This document shows positions 43,767 to 54,900 of a DNA stretch of 64,000 bases, one piece after another (position 1 is the first letter of the stretch; each line of letters starts with the position of its first letter). The stretch is from Blattamonas nauphoetae (lineage: Eukaryota; Preaxostyla; Oxymonadida): contig JARBJD010000166.1 of NCBI GenBank assembly GCA_033064195.1, forward strand, positions 62,001 through 126,000, read 5' to 3'. The position numbers were made by a program, and so were the translations under genes. Under the pieces are notes generated by a model. It had not been told where the DNA came from, ran no database searches, and was given only the letters and a program-made list of their open reading frames with translations.

Positions 43767-45266
43767 GGATCCGAAGCGTCGCATGGATCTGATAGCCAGA
43801 GGCAAAAAACAAGATAATACTGAGACTATTTACAAGCGTAGCATCAAACGTTTGGTTTATTCATCGACCTCAGCGTCTTTCTCAATTTTTTGTCCTACCC
43901 AGCGCATGCACCAGAAATCACCGAAGACCGTCTTACATATGGATTTGAAACTCATACTGAACCCAAATTAATCAAACTTCTCTCGGATGAGTCTGAGGAG
44001 AAGCGGATCTCATCACTTACACTCCTCTACAACCACATCTCAAACCATCTCAAAATCATACGCGTTCTCCAAAATGGTTCGTTCTTTTCTTGTCATTTCT
44101 TTACACTTTTTCATCGTTTATCTCATAAATACTTCACAATTTCCTTTCACACTCTATCTCATCTATTGTTTTTAGATGGACTTAAACCTCTCTTGCATCT
44201 CCTTCATGATCCAAATGACACTATTCGGCAACGAAGTGCTGCCATTCTCTCACGAATTTCAGGTCTGAGCACAACATTCCAGTTCATTCTCCTAGTTGTT
44301 CGAGCTGGTGTGGAAGGCATCTTAGCTGAAGACGGTGGATTTGAAACCATCCTTGAAAGTGTATGCTCACACTCTGTTCACATTGTATCGTTTCCAGATC
44401 GCAGAAACGAACCTCGACATCTGTGTCACTGTCCATTCCATTGTTAATCATATATGTTCAACGTCATTTGTTGCAAATGCTGTAGAACGGGGGTTTATAC
44501 TCATTTCTCTTCATTATGTCTCTCTAGATGTATCCCAGTTCTCGTGGAAAGTTTACGAATTGCTGACCAAGATGCCAAAGTATTCCGTCACTTACCCCCT
44601 ATTTTTTTAGTTTCTTGCCCTCGACACTTTGTATTATTGCAATGAAAGACTCGCACAATCAATCAGTATCTCGTTATCTGAAGGATTAGTCGATGCAATC
44701 GCGGATATCCTGAAATCTCAGGATGACAATGAAATTGAGGTTATCCAACGAGCTTCATCTGTGCTCAGCGTGCTCTGGTTTGTCTCATTTCATTTTCAAT
44801 TTGTTTAGTGGTCATGTTGATGGAAAAACAGCTGCAATTGAGTCAGGCTGTGTGGAAGCTCTCATCGATCTTTTGAATGCCACTGATGACAGACATACAC
44901 AGCATGGCTCTTTTAATTGTCATTTTTTCCTTTTTCTTGATGAACAAGGCGCATTGTAATGGAATCGTTGATGACCATCACTACGAACCTTGAGGGCCAG
45001 CGTGTTGCTCTTGCTCATGGTTTGGGCCAAATCATCGGACAATTTTTGGATTCAAACCATCAGAATTTGATTCTTGTGACAATCAAGGTCTGTTCATCTC
45101 GTCGATCATCTTCGCCCAGACAATAAGCAACTTGGCCATCAACCCCGACGGAAGGAAAGAAATGCAGTCAACAATCACATCACTGGAACTCTTGGCAAAG
45201 TTCCCAGATCGCCTTATCCAGGACAGTGCCCAGGAAGCTCTCGTTCGGGTTCAGTGGGTCCCATGA
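43765..45266 (+). CDS. RSPH14: RSPH14/RTDR1-like armadillo-repeat protein
   Basis: Armadillo-repeat protein resembling radial-spoke head 14 (RTDR1), a flagellar axoneme component. After a short first exon (MDPKRRMDLIARGKKQDN) the second begins HAPEITEDRLTYGFETHTEP-KLIKLL, comparable to the family's AP.AFGRRALPKLNEEL. Repeat helices follow: SSLTLLYNHISNHLKIIRVL, GLKPLLHLLHDPNDTIRQRS, GCIPVLVESLRIADQDAKVF, LVDAIADILKSQDDNEIEVI, SGCVEALIDLLNATDDRH, and TIKTISNLAINPDGRKEMQS near the end. At least seven introns are needed, including a 31-nt one at 44778-44808 that restores VLCGHVDGKTAAIESG. The last exon ends VQWVP-TGA at 45266, or splices on at gttcagtgg to a short tail ending near 45395. General armadillo proteins are an alternative, since length and repeat count fit more than one family. 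Confidence 0.62.
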
Positions 45267-45551
45267 CAACGTTCCCATCTTTCTTCATTTTAATTTTCTC
45301 ATTTCACGTGTATTTTTTGAATGGCAGAGTGTGCAGAGAAGGTACATCAATTGTGGAGTGATTTATCCCATCCGGGTTCACCCAGTTCTGACATGAGTTC
45401 ATTGTCTGTCTTCGCAGCCTTGAACGGGCAAAGCGCATTCACAATGATCATTACGAGGCTCGGCTCTCGAGCAGGAAGTTGTTGGATGAATGTCAGTGAA
45501 TCGGAAGGTTGGTACGCTCTCAGATGATGTGTGGAGTCTCGTGAGTCTTTG

Positions 45552-46675
45552 TTACTTCTTTGTTGAGAGAGCGATCTTCAATCCAAGCGGCTTCGGTTTG
45601 GATTTGGGCTTTGGCAGGATGATGACTGGGATACTGTCGATGGTTGGTTGTGTGGGGATGGGTTCTGGCTGGGTGACTTGAGTGGTGTCGGCTGGGAGTA
45701 ACGGCTTCATCACTTTCTCGCCTCTCTCTTCAGAATCTGACATGCTCATCTCGTCTTCATCCTCAAACCCAGTGCGTTTCTTTGGAGCATCTGATTTTGT
45801 CTTCTCCTTGTTTCTGTTTTTCATTTCCGCCTCAATTTGGTCAGATCTCTGTTTGAGGTATGATGGAGTGTCACTGAGTGTCCATTGTCCAAACGCTGGG
45901 ACAGCTGCGAAGTCTTCAACAGTGGCTTCGCGTTTGAGGCGTTCGATCTCTTCTTGATACCGCTTGGCCTCTTCCTTCTCTCGAAGCTTCTCGAGATACC
46001 CTTCCTTCCTGAGCTGTTCGTTAATTCGTTCTTCAAGAAGTCGTTTTCGTTCCATTTCTTCGGCTTCTTCATCACTTTTGGTTGATTGTTTGTAATCATC
46101 AACATGTTTTTGCATTTCTTCAGGTGCTAGGAGAGGTCTTTCCCATTGTGTCTCACCCGTGATCGAGTTCACGTAGAACACCTGTCCTGTCCGTTGATCT
46201 GTACATGCCGTCCAGTTAGGTGGAAGGGCAAATTTTCGTTGAATGATTTCTGATAAATTTGCTGAATTGTCCTGTTTGAATTCGACTCGGTTTATATCAT
46301 TTAATGGAAGAGATTGGGGAGTATATGCTTGTTTATATCCTTTAAAATATGTGATAAAAATGAGAACAGTGGAAATAAACCATATGCGTATCCTGGTTGT
46401 TGAAGAGCAGCAGATTTATCGAGGAGGATGTTTGCGGCCGCATTCTGTGGGTAAAGAACAAAGTGTCATCTAAGCATGACAAACTAACCAACCTTTTTCA
46501 TTCTTTTAATTTCTCGTTCAATCATCTCTTCTTGATTCTGTTTTCGTTTCATATCATTCATTTTTCTTATCATACTAGCCTGATGGTGTGCACTTTTTTC
46601 ATGGTTTGCAATATTGAATTTATTGTTCGAAACATAGACATTGCAGATCTCGCAGTAATGCATGGTCGATTGCAT
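45552..46675 (-). CDS. WBP4: WBP4/FBP21, spliceosomal WW-domain protein
   Basis: U2 snRNP/B-complex protein with an N-terminal matrin-type zinc finger and WW domain. Exon 1 encodes YCEICNVYVSNNKFNIANHE and KSAHHQASMIRKMNDMKRKQ (C2H2-type finger plus helix). A 48-nt intron leads to AANILLDKSAALQQPGYAY, and another intron to the exon with LPPNWTACTDQRTGQVFYVN and SITGETQWERP, a complete WW domain with both tryptophans. Charged helices follow (EEAEEMERKRLLEERINEQL) and a Lys/Pro-rich end (ILPKPKSKPKPLGLKIALS). Human WBP4 has two WW domains; only one is present here. Length is about 340 residues. Together with U2AF35 and CTNNBL1 it is one of three splicing genes within 17 kb. Confidence 0.88.
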
Positions 46676-46849
46676 GGTTCGTGAGCGGTAGTATTTAAAT
46701 CATGGGCAGATCGATCCAATAATCGTTCTCTCAGAGAACAGGAGCCTTCTAATGGAACCCTGGGCATGTACTGGTTTTATTTAGATCGATAAACTGTTTG
46801 GACTCAAGTTAAACACCTTCTATTTCGAAATGAGCTCGAACAAATCTGT

Positions 46850-49800
46850 TTAATCATCACCTTCTTGGACAATGAAATCATAATAATCTGGTTCTCCCAT
46901 GTTGAGGTTGATTGATCGTACTGAGAGAGGACTGGTTGGTGGGAAAACGTTTTCGAACATTGGTGTTTTCGGGGCTTCGATGGGCTCCCTTTCGAATCCT
47001 GTTTGGGCGTCGCGCTGAGAATTGTCGTAATCAGAGTCGTCCATTGGGATCGTGATTTCGAGGTGATCATGAGAAGCAGAAGAGGAAGAAGAGGAATGGA
47101 AGGAGTCTGAACGAGAGTGGTGAGGAGAGGATGGTGGGGAGGAGTCGCGGTGGCCTTCGATGGCATGGTCGTCTGGAGGAGACATGGCAGTCGATGTTTC
47201 GGTGGGCTCAGCAGGATAATCATTCTGGTGGCTTGATGTTGGAGTCAGGGCATGGATTTCATCCACTCCACTCGAAGGAAGACCGTGGATGGCCTGCACG
47301 GGATGGTCGTCGTCCTGTGAAGAATGAGACGATGTGGACGCGGAATCATCATCGATGGGTTCGGTTGGAGAATGTTCTTGTTGGCTGGTTGGTTGTTCCA
47401 GTTTGTGTTCAAACTGCTCATCCGTTGGTTCGGTTTCAGCCTCGTCCTCCGCCTTTTGGAGTTCCTCTTCCTGCCTCGACATCTCCAAACGGCCTTGTTC
47501 ATAAAAGGCCTTTCGCGTCTCCTCGTCTTTGTGGTCGATGACGTCCTGCTGCTTCTTCGGAGTGACCCGACGAGACTTCCTTGCTTCCAGTCTTTGCATT
47601 CGTTCTTGTCGCTTTTCTCTTTCCTTCGCTTTTTCTTTCTCTGTTTTCTGGAGTTCGGTCTGTTTCTGTTTTTCTTCCCTTTGTTTCTGCTTTTTGCGAA
47701 AGTCGAGCATCTTCTTTTCGTACTCGTCGAGCAGACGCTGCTTCTCTTCTTCTTGCTCGATTTCTTCGGGCGTCGATCTGGACATTGAGAGGGAGGGTTT
47801 CGAACTTTGGAATTCGATTTTCCGTTGTCGTGCTTTTTCTCTCTCTTCTTTTCTGCTCTCGAGTAACTTTCTGGTGTTTTCCTCCAAAAATTCGATTTCT
47901 GCGTCACGTTCGGCTCGCTTCCTTGCCTGTTCTTCCTCTATTTCTTGGCGGCGTTTCTCTCGCTGTTCCTTTCGTTCCTGCTGTTCTTTCTGTTGCCGTT
48001 CAAGAACTCGGCGGCGGGCTTCTTCCTTCTCTTCGTTCAGCCTGAATTCCTTTTCAAGTGTCTCCAAGCGATGCAAGATCTCGATCTCCTTCTTTTCATC
48101 TTCATCTGGCTTGATGGCCTTTGTTGGGCGAGAAAGACGATCATAGACGTTCTTGCTTGTCCATTCTTGCCTCTTCTTTTGATAATTCCCGGACACACTC
48201 TCAGTCGGAAGTGATGTTTCTTGCGGCCTCACAAGCGGCATCCCTTTGTTGACTTTTGGTTTGAAGCTGGCTTCTTTTTCGTCCTCAATCTCGTCCTTCG
48301 ACGGAACATGGAAATAGCCCTTGAAAAGGCAGTACTCCACAAGATCCTCTTGGTTGATGTTTGGAAATTGGAGTCTTTGCTTCTCCTCGTCTTCATCCGT
48401 CCTTGTTTGCGGCACAAGAAATGACATTTTGGTCAATGCTGGGTTTGGAATCTTTTTAGCTCGGAATTCAAGTTCCAGTGCTCGGATGAACTCGCTCTGA
48501 GTCGCTCCGCGGTGCACCCACGAATGGTACTTCCGTGCTCGTTGGGCTTCCCGTTCGCGATCCAATGCAGCTTCCTCTTCAACTGTGAGTTGCCTCTCGC
48601 TTCTCCCGCGAGTGACTGCCTGAGAGGAAGGTGGAACGATGTCGTAGAAGATGAGAGCAGGCTCGTCTTCATCCAGTGAGAGACGATGTTCCTGGTTCGT
48701 TCTGTGAATGGACAGTTCTCTTGGCTTTGACACAAAGGAGGTAGTGGTTACCGCGGTTCGAATTGTGCCTGTTTCATTCCATTCGCTCTCTGAATTGCGG
48801 AGAGGTGAGGTGAAGAAGGAGGATTCTGTTTCGTCTGAGAGCCCTTTGAGCGCCTGTGAGATTGAATTCGGGTTGTGTGGAGGATAATAATGTGATTTGG
48901 CGGAAGTGTTTTTGAGCTCAGCTTTCGTCCATCGAGCAACTGATGATTTGGACGGTTGGATTTCTTCACCAGACATGAACAATTGAGGGCTCGCCGAGTC
49001 GGGTGAGTTTTTCTTCACAAACCGAATTCGAGCGAAGTCAAGGAGCAGAAGGAGGTCAATAGCGACGAATGGATGGAGCGCTGAAACAATCAACGATGGG
49101 TCGATGATGAGTCTGGTTCGTTTGTTCCGTTCCGGCTCTTCTGTTTGTTTCTCCTCCTGCTGTCGCTCCCGTTGGATCGAACAATCATACAGAAGGTCGA
49201 AAAGGGTTCCAAACCGATCTTTTCGATCGTCGAAGAGTTGTTCGGACTTTCGGTTTATTTTTCGTGTTCCTGCGATTTCCCTTGCTTCTCGGTCCATTTC
49301 CTCTCGCATTCGCTGTTTGTTCTGCTCCTGCACTTTGTATTCTTCGTGCATGAGCTTTTCCCGCTCTTTCCTTTCCTCCTTCGTCATGGGAGACGAGTTC
49401 TTCTGATACTGCTGTGGGATCTTCCGCATCTGACGGAGCTGTTCTTGTTCCTCTGCGATCGCCTTCTCCCGATCTCGCACCTTTTTAAGTTCCATGTCAC
49501 GCGCGCTGTGATACAAACGATCAGTTGTTTTGCCCTTTCGTTTTTCTGGATTGACGCGGCTCTTCGCCATGAGTGTTGGTTGGAATGGATGTTCCTCAGG
49601 AATCCATTGCTGCCGCTCTTCTTGGGCGATGCGACGTCGTTGTGCATCGTACGTGAACCGGTCGATAACGTCAACCTTTGATCGCGTTGTTCTGGTTCCT
49701 TTCGTGGCGGTTGTTCGCTGAGACTTGAGAGATCGTGTTTGGTCGTCATGAACTCTTCTTTCGTCGTGTCTCCAGAACATTTTCTTCTCTCGCTTTGTCC

Positions 49801-51649
49801 ATTTCTCCTCATCTGAGGACGACAACGATGAAACTTCAAAACTGGAGTCGCCACTCGGTTCCTCCTCCCACAAATTGTCTCCCTCGAAATTGTCTTCCTC
49901 TGCGAGGACTTCTGCAAACTGTTTGTTGATTCGCTCTGCGACACGTTTTGATTTCTGGCTAATTTTGGGTTGGTGAGTGAAATTGACGAGGCGGGAGCCA
50001 GTGAGAGTCTCTGGCAGTGCCATCTCTCGGCTCTTCTTCTTCTGTCTGGTTCTGTCTTTGATGAGATCGTCTTCCGTGACGTAGTACCCTTCGGAGAACA
50101 ACTCGAGTGTCTCCTGATCGTTCATTCGAAGTGATTTGACTCGGTTCACATCAACCTGCCGTTGTGCTGTTGCGTCGTCTCTCGTGCGATGTCGAGTCAT
50201 GCGGAGACTTCTGTCGCTAACCTTTTGCTGTTCGGAGAGCCTCTTTGCGTCTTCCGTCTGCTTCTTGATCGCATATTCATAACTATTCTGAGCAGCCTTC
50301 CGCGCTTCGAGTGCTTTGAGGTAAAACTTCTCATTTTGTCCTGGCTCAAGTTTTTTGTTGACAAATTGTTTTTGGAACGGTTTATATTTGAGCTTTTGGA
50401 GTTCTTCCTGCTCCTTCTTTTCTCGCTCAGCCCTCCACATCTCCTCCTTCTTCTGCCGCTTCAATTCCAAGAGTTCCTTGTTCTTTTTGTCGATCAGGAA
50501 GAGTCTCCGAGCGACTGAGATGTACTTTTCTTCTTTCTTCCGCTTTGCTGTTTCCCCGTCGTGGCCTTCTCCTCCCTCGTCGTTTGATGACGACGACTCC
50601 GCTCCGTCTGCTGGTCTTCTCTTTGGAGTGAAGGCTAAGCCTCGTGCAATCATGTCTTTCTCTTTCAATTTCTCCTGGCGGGCTTTCTCCCGTCTGAACT
50701 CGACTTCTTCATGGCGTCTCATCTCTTCCAGCTGTTCGGCCAGCGGGTCAACATCGTTTGAAGCATTGGCAGTTGACGATGGATATCGGAGAGGCGAGTC
50801 GTTGTACGGAGTTTGTTGTGTTGTTTGGCGTCGGAGTGTCCCCATTGGAGAGATCACGAAGCCACCAGAGTTCGAAGGCTGACTTGCCGAGGGATTTCTC
50901 GAATGGTGAGGAGTTTGTTGCGGGCTTGTAAAACGGGACCTGGTGGGCTCGACAGACTCTGGATGTCTTCGTGCCATCATTGAATTGATGTATTGTTCCA
51001 TTTCTGAGACAACTTGGGCCGGATTGGCGACGTTTTGGTCATCGTCGTCTGTTGATGAATCGGCTGCTCCTGCTCCTTTCTTTCTCGCTTCTTCGACTCC
51101 CTGATGAACAATTTGGGCAATTACTTTGATATGAGAGGCTGGAACATTGTTTCTTGTGCAAAACTGGGTACAGATTTCGTCGATATCGTCTCCTTTCCTG
51201 ATACGGATGATTGAATCTTGATGGTGCGGTGAAGACTCGTCAGATGGTGACCTTTTACCAAGGTTAACGTTCAGGAGAAGGATTGTCGGACGAAGATTCA
51301 GTAGAACATCGTAAAAATGAGAAAGGCTGTTTTTGAAATCATCAGAAACGTTGGTGGCAGTAAATACAGTTTTGGAATCGTCTACAAACGCTTCATGTTT
51401 GGTCAGAATTGTTGATGAGAGTTTATTGGAGGTTAATGTTGATAATGAGTCATCATGGCTTTGAATTGATTGATTGACTAATTCTTGAATATTACTATCT
51501 AAATGTGCATCATTCGGAGCAGTTGGATTTTCTAATAGGGCCATGAACTGCTTTTGGGTTTCGTTCATCGGTTCTGTCGATGGGAGGTAGTGTTGATGAT
51601 GTTTGAGAGGAAAACATGTATAAGAGCATGGTGAATCAAAAAATGTCAT
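46850..51649 (-). CDS. 1599-residue charged protein with FxPxI-type repeats
   Basis: An intronless giant with no enzymatic domain. A small ordered region lies near residues 150-190: IIRIRKGDDIDEICTQFCTR then NNVPASHIKVIAQIVHQGVE, which looks like a PFU/ubiquitin-like N-terminal fold seen in many protist cytoskeletal proteins. Long Glu/Lys/Arg helices follow (about 290-560, 1160-1380). Short F-x-P motifs punctuate it: VNFTHQPKISQKSKRVAERI (about 585), HPFQPTLMAKSRVNPEKRKG (about 700) and ASFKPKVNKGMPL (about 1120), each followed by a R-[LI] cluster such as VYDRLSRPTK. The 756-4310 protein shows the same F-x-P-x-[IL] then RL pattern. The tail is Ser/His/Asp-rich and ends FIVQEGDD. A flagellar or cytoskeletal role is plausible from analogy only. 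Confidence 0.75.
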   Translation of the reverse strand: MTFFDSPCSYTCFPLKHHQHYLPSTEPMNETQKQFMALLENPTAPNDAHLDSNIQELVNQSIQSHDDSLSTLTSNKLSSTILTKHEAFVDDSKTVFTATNVSDDFKNSLSHFYDVLLNLRPTILLLNVNLGKRSPSDESSPHHQDSIIRIRKGDDIDEICTQFCTRNNVPASHIKVIAQIVHQGVEEARKKGAGAADSSTDDDDQNVANPAQVVSEMEQYINSMMARRHPESVEPTRSRFTSPQQTPHHSRNPSASQPSNSGGFVISPMGTLRRQTTQQTPYNDSPLRYPSSTANASNDVDPLAEQLEEMRRHEEVEFRREKARQEKLKEKDMIARGLAFTPKRRPADGAESSSSNDEGGEGHDGETAKRKKEEKYISVARRLFLIDKKNKELLELKRQKKEEMWRAEREKKEQEELQKLKYKPFQKQFVNKKLEPGQNEKFYLKALEARKAAQNSYEYAIKKQTEDAKRLSEQQKVSDRSLRMTRHRTRDDATAQRQVDVNRVKSLRMNDQETLELFSEGYYVTEDDLIKDRTRQKKKSREMALPETLTGSRLVNFTHQPKISQKSKRVAERINKQFAEVLAEEDNFEGDNLWEEEPSGDSSFEVSSLSSSDEEKWTKREKKMFWRHDERRVHDDQTRSLKSQRTTATKGTRTTRSKVDVIDRFTYDAQRRRIAQEERQQWIPEEHPFQPTLMAKSRVNPEKRKGKTTDRLYHSARDMELKKVRDREKAIAEEQEQLRQMRKIPQQYQKNSSPMTKEERKEREKLMHEEYKVQEQNKQRMREEMDREAREIAGTRKINRKSEQLFDDRKDRFGTLFDLLYDCSIQRERQQEEKQTEEPERNKRTRLIIDPSLIVSALHPFVAIDLLLLLDFARIRFVKKNSPDSASPQLFMSGEEIQPSKSSVARWTKAELKNTSAKSHYYPPHNPNSISQALKGLSDETESSFFTSPLRNSESEWNETGTIRTAVTTTSFVSKPRELSIHRTNQEHRLSLDEDEPALIFYDIVPPSSQAVTRGRSERQLTVEEEAALDREREAQRARKYHSWVHRGATQSEFIRALELEFRAKKIPNPALTKMSFLVPQTRTDEDEEKQRLQFPNINQEDLVEYCLFKGYFHVPSKDEIEDEKEASFKPKVNKGMPLVRPQETSLPTESVSGNYQKKRQEWTSKNVYDRLSRPTKAIKPDEDEKKEIEILHRLETLEKEFRLNEEKEEARRRVLERQQKEQQERKEQREKRRQEIEEEQARKRAERDAEIEFLEENTRKLLESRKEEREKARQRKIEFQSSKPSLSMSRSTPEEIEQEEEKQRLLDEYEKKMLDFRKKQKQREEKQKQTELQKTEKEKAKEREKRQERMQRLEARKSRRVTPKKQQDVIDHKDEETRKAFYEQGRLEMSRQEEELQKAEDEAETEPTDEQFEHKLEQPTSQQEHSPTEPIDDDSASTSSHSSQDDDHPVQAIHGLPSSGVDEIHALTPTSSHQNDYPAEPTETSTAMSPPDDHAIEGHRDSSPPSSPHHSRSDSFHSSSSSSASHDHLEITIPMDDSDYDNSQRDAQTGFEREPIEAPKTPMFENVFPPTSPLSVRSINLNMGEPDYYDFIVQEGDD

Positions 51650-51911
51650 TGTTGAAGTGAGAGAGTATATTGCTAGGTGAAATATGGAAAAAAGAGAATT
51701 GATACAGGGAGGAGAGTCATTTGAATGGATCTGATTTCCTTCTGAGAAGATACGAGCTGATTGGCGAATAAAAAATAGATAAATTCAGATGATAAGAGAA
51801 CAATGTACAAACGAGTTGTTGGAATAAGACGATGATTCATTTGGATGAACTTCCAGTGCCCATTGTTTCATTTTCACAAATTCAACAACTGAAACTCACT
51901 AAAAGTGAATA

Positions 51912-54900
51912 ATGGACGGTTTTTATCTCCTCTATGATTATCTTATCGATGTTGATATCTCTTTATTGACTCCTTTTCTCACACTCTACCTCAAATTCAG
52001 AGGAAAACCCCCCGACACAAACCGACGACATTATCTCGCCAACAGAGCAGGGTTTGAGATATCTCTCTCTCGCAGTGATTTTTGACCTCATTTTATTGTG
52101 ATTTTTTTTGTGAGAGCACTATTTTGTCCTGAAAATTTCATTTTCTACTCCACAGATCAAGAGGAAACTTCCAAACAAATTGAAGATGACCAAACTGATC
52201 AAAAAGCGAATGAAGAGACATCTGAGGAACAGAAGCCTGCAGATGATAATGAAGCTGAGTCCGAAAAGGAGAAACAAGATAGCATCGAACAGCCTGAGGG
52301 AGAAGAAGGAAAAATAGATGAAGAGAAGGGGGATAAGTCAGAAACTGGTTCCAGACATTCAAATGGATCTGATAAAGTTTCTGTTCACTCCACGAAGTCA
52401 GAGAAGGAGGAAGACAAGAAATCTGAAACTGCTTCTGTTCACTCCACGAAGTCAGAGAAGGAGGAAGACAAGAAATCTGAAACTGCTTCTGTTCACTCCA
52501 CGAAGTCAGAGAAGGAGGAAGACAAGAAATCTGAAACTGCTTCTGTTCACTCCACGAAGTCAGAGAAGGAGGAAGACAAGAAATCTGAAACTGCTTCTGT
52601 TCACTCCACGAAGTCAGAGAAGGAGGAAGACAAGAAATCTGAAACTGCTTCTGTTCACTCCACGAAGTCAGAGAAGGAGGAAGACAAGAAATCTGAAACT
52701 GCTTCTGTTCACTCCACGAAGTCAGAGAAGGAGGAAGACAAGAAATCTGAAACTGCTTCTGTTCACTCCACGAAGTCAGAGAAGGAGGAAGACAAGAAAT
52801 CTGAAACTGCTTCTGTTCACTCCACGAAGTCAGAGAAGGAGGAAGACAAGAAATCTGAAACTGCCTCTGTTCACTCCACGAAGTCAGAGAAGGAGGAAGA
52901 CAAGAAATCTGAAACTGCTTCTGTTCACTCCACGAAGTCAGAGAAGGAGGAAGACAAGAAATCTGAAACTGCTTCTGTTCACTCCACGAAGTCAGAGAAG
53001 GAGGAAGACAAGAAATCTGAAACTGCCTCTGTTCACTCCACGAAGTCAGAGAAGGAGGAAGACAAGAAATCGGAAACTGCTTCAGTTCGTTCATCGAAAT
53101 CGGAGAAGGAGGAAGACAAGAAATCTGAAACTGCTTCTGTTCACTCCACGAAGTCAGAGAAGGAGGAAGACAAGAAATCTGAAACTGCTTCTGTTCACTC
53201 CACGAAGTCAGAGAAGGAGGAAGACAAGAAATCTGAAACTGCCTCTGTTCACTCCACGAAGTCAGAGAAGGAGGAAGACAAGAAATCTGAAACTGCTTCT
53301 GTTCACTCCACGAAGTCAGAGAAGGAGGAAGACAAGAAATCTGAAACTGCTTCTGTTCACTCCACGAAGTCAGAGAAGGAGGAAGACAAGAAATCTGAAA
53401 CTGCTTCTGTTCACTCCACGAAGTCAGAGAAGGAGGAAGACAAGAAATCTGAAACTGCTTCTGTTCACTCCACGAAGTCAGAGAAGGAGGAAGACAAGAA
53501 ATCTGAAACTGCTTCTGTTCACTCCACGAAGTCAGAGAAGGAGGAAGACAAGAAATCTGAAACTGCTTCTGTTCACTCCACGAAGTCAGAGAAGGAGGAA
53601 GACAAGAAATCTGAAACTGCTTCTGTTCACTCCACGAAGTCAGAGAAGGAGGAAGACAAGAAATCTGAAACTGCCTCTGTTCACTCCACGAAGTCAGAGA
53701 AGGAGGAAGACAAGAAATCTGAAACTGCTTCTGTTCACTCCACGAAGTCAGAGAAGGAGGAAGACAAGAAATCTGAAACTGCTTCTGTTCACTCCACGAA
53801 GTCAGAGAAGGAGGAAGACAAGAAATCTGAAACTGCTTCTGTTCACTCCACGAAGTCAGAGAAGGAGGAAGACAAGAAATCTGAAACTGCCTCTGTTCAC
53901 TCCACGAAGTCAGAGAAGGAGGAAGACAAGAAATCGGAAACTGCTTCAGTTCGTTCATCGAAATCGGAGAAAGAATCGACTTGTTCCAAAATATCTGAAC
54001 AAGCAAAGAAATCAGAAACTGCTTCAGTTCGTTCGTCCAAATCGGAGAAAGAATCGATTTGTTCATCCAAATCTGAACAAGACAAGAAATCAGAAACTGC
54101 TTCAGTTCGTTCATCGAAATCGGAGAAAGAGTCGACACGTTCCACAAAATCTGAACAAGACAAGAAATCAGAAACTGCTTCAGTTCGTTCATCGAAATCG
54201 GAGAAGGAATCGACTCGTTCCAAAATATCTGAACAAGACAAGAAATCAGAAACTGCTTCAGTTCGTTCATCGAAATCGGAGAAAGAATCGATTTGTTCAT
54301 CCAAATCTGAACAAGACAAGAAATCAGAAACTGCTTCAGTTCGTTCATCGAAATCGGAGAAAGAGTCGACACGTTCCACAAAATCTGAACAAGACAAGAA
54401 ATCAGAAACTGCTTCAGTTCGTTCATCGAAATCGGAGAAGGAATCGACACGTTCCACAAAATCTGAACAAGACAAGAAATCAGAAACTGCTTCAGTTCGT
54501 TCATCGAAATCGGAGAAAGAGTCGACACGTTCCACAAAATCTGAACAAGACAAGAAATCAGAAACTGCTTCAGTTCGTTCATCCAAATCGGAGAAAGAAT
54601 CGATTTGTTCATCCAAATCTGAACAAGACAAGAAATCAGAAACTGCTTCAGTTCGTTCATCGAAATCGGAGAAAGAATCGACTTGTTCCAAAATATCTGA
54701 ACAAGACAAGAAATCAGAAACTGCTTCAGTTCGTTCATCGAAATCGGAGAAGGAATCGACTCGTTCCACAAAATCTGAACAAGACAAGAAATCAGAAACT
54801 GCTTCAGTTCGTTCATCGAAATCGGAGAAGGAATCGACACGTTCCACAAAATCTGAACAAGACAAGAAATCAGAAACTGCTTCAGTTCGTTCATCGAAAT

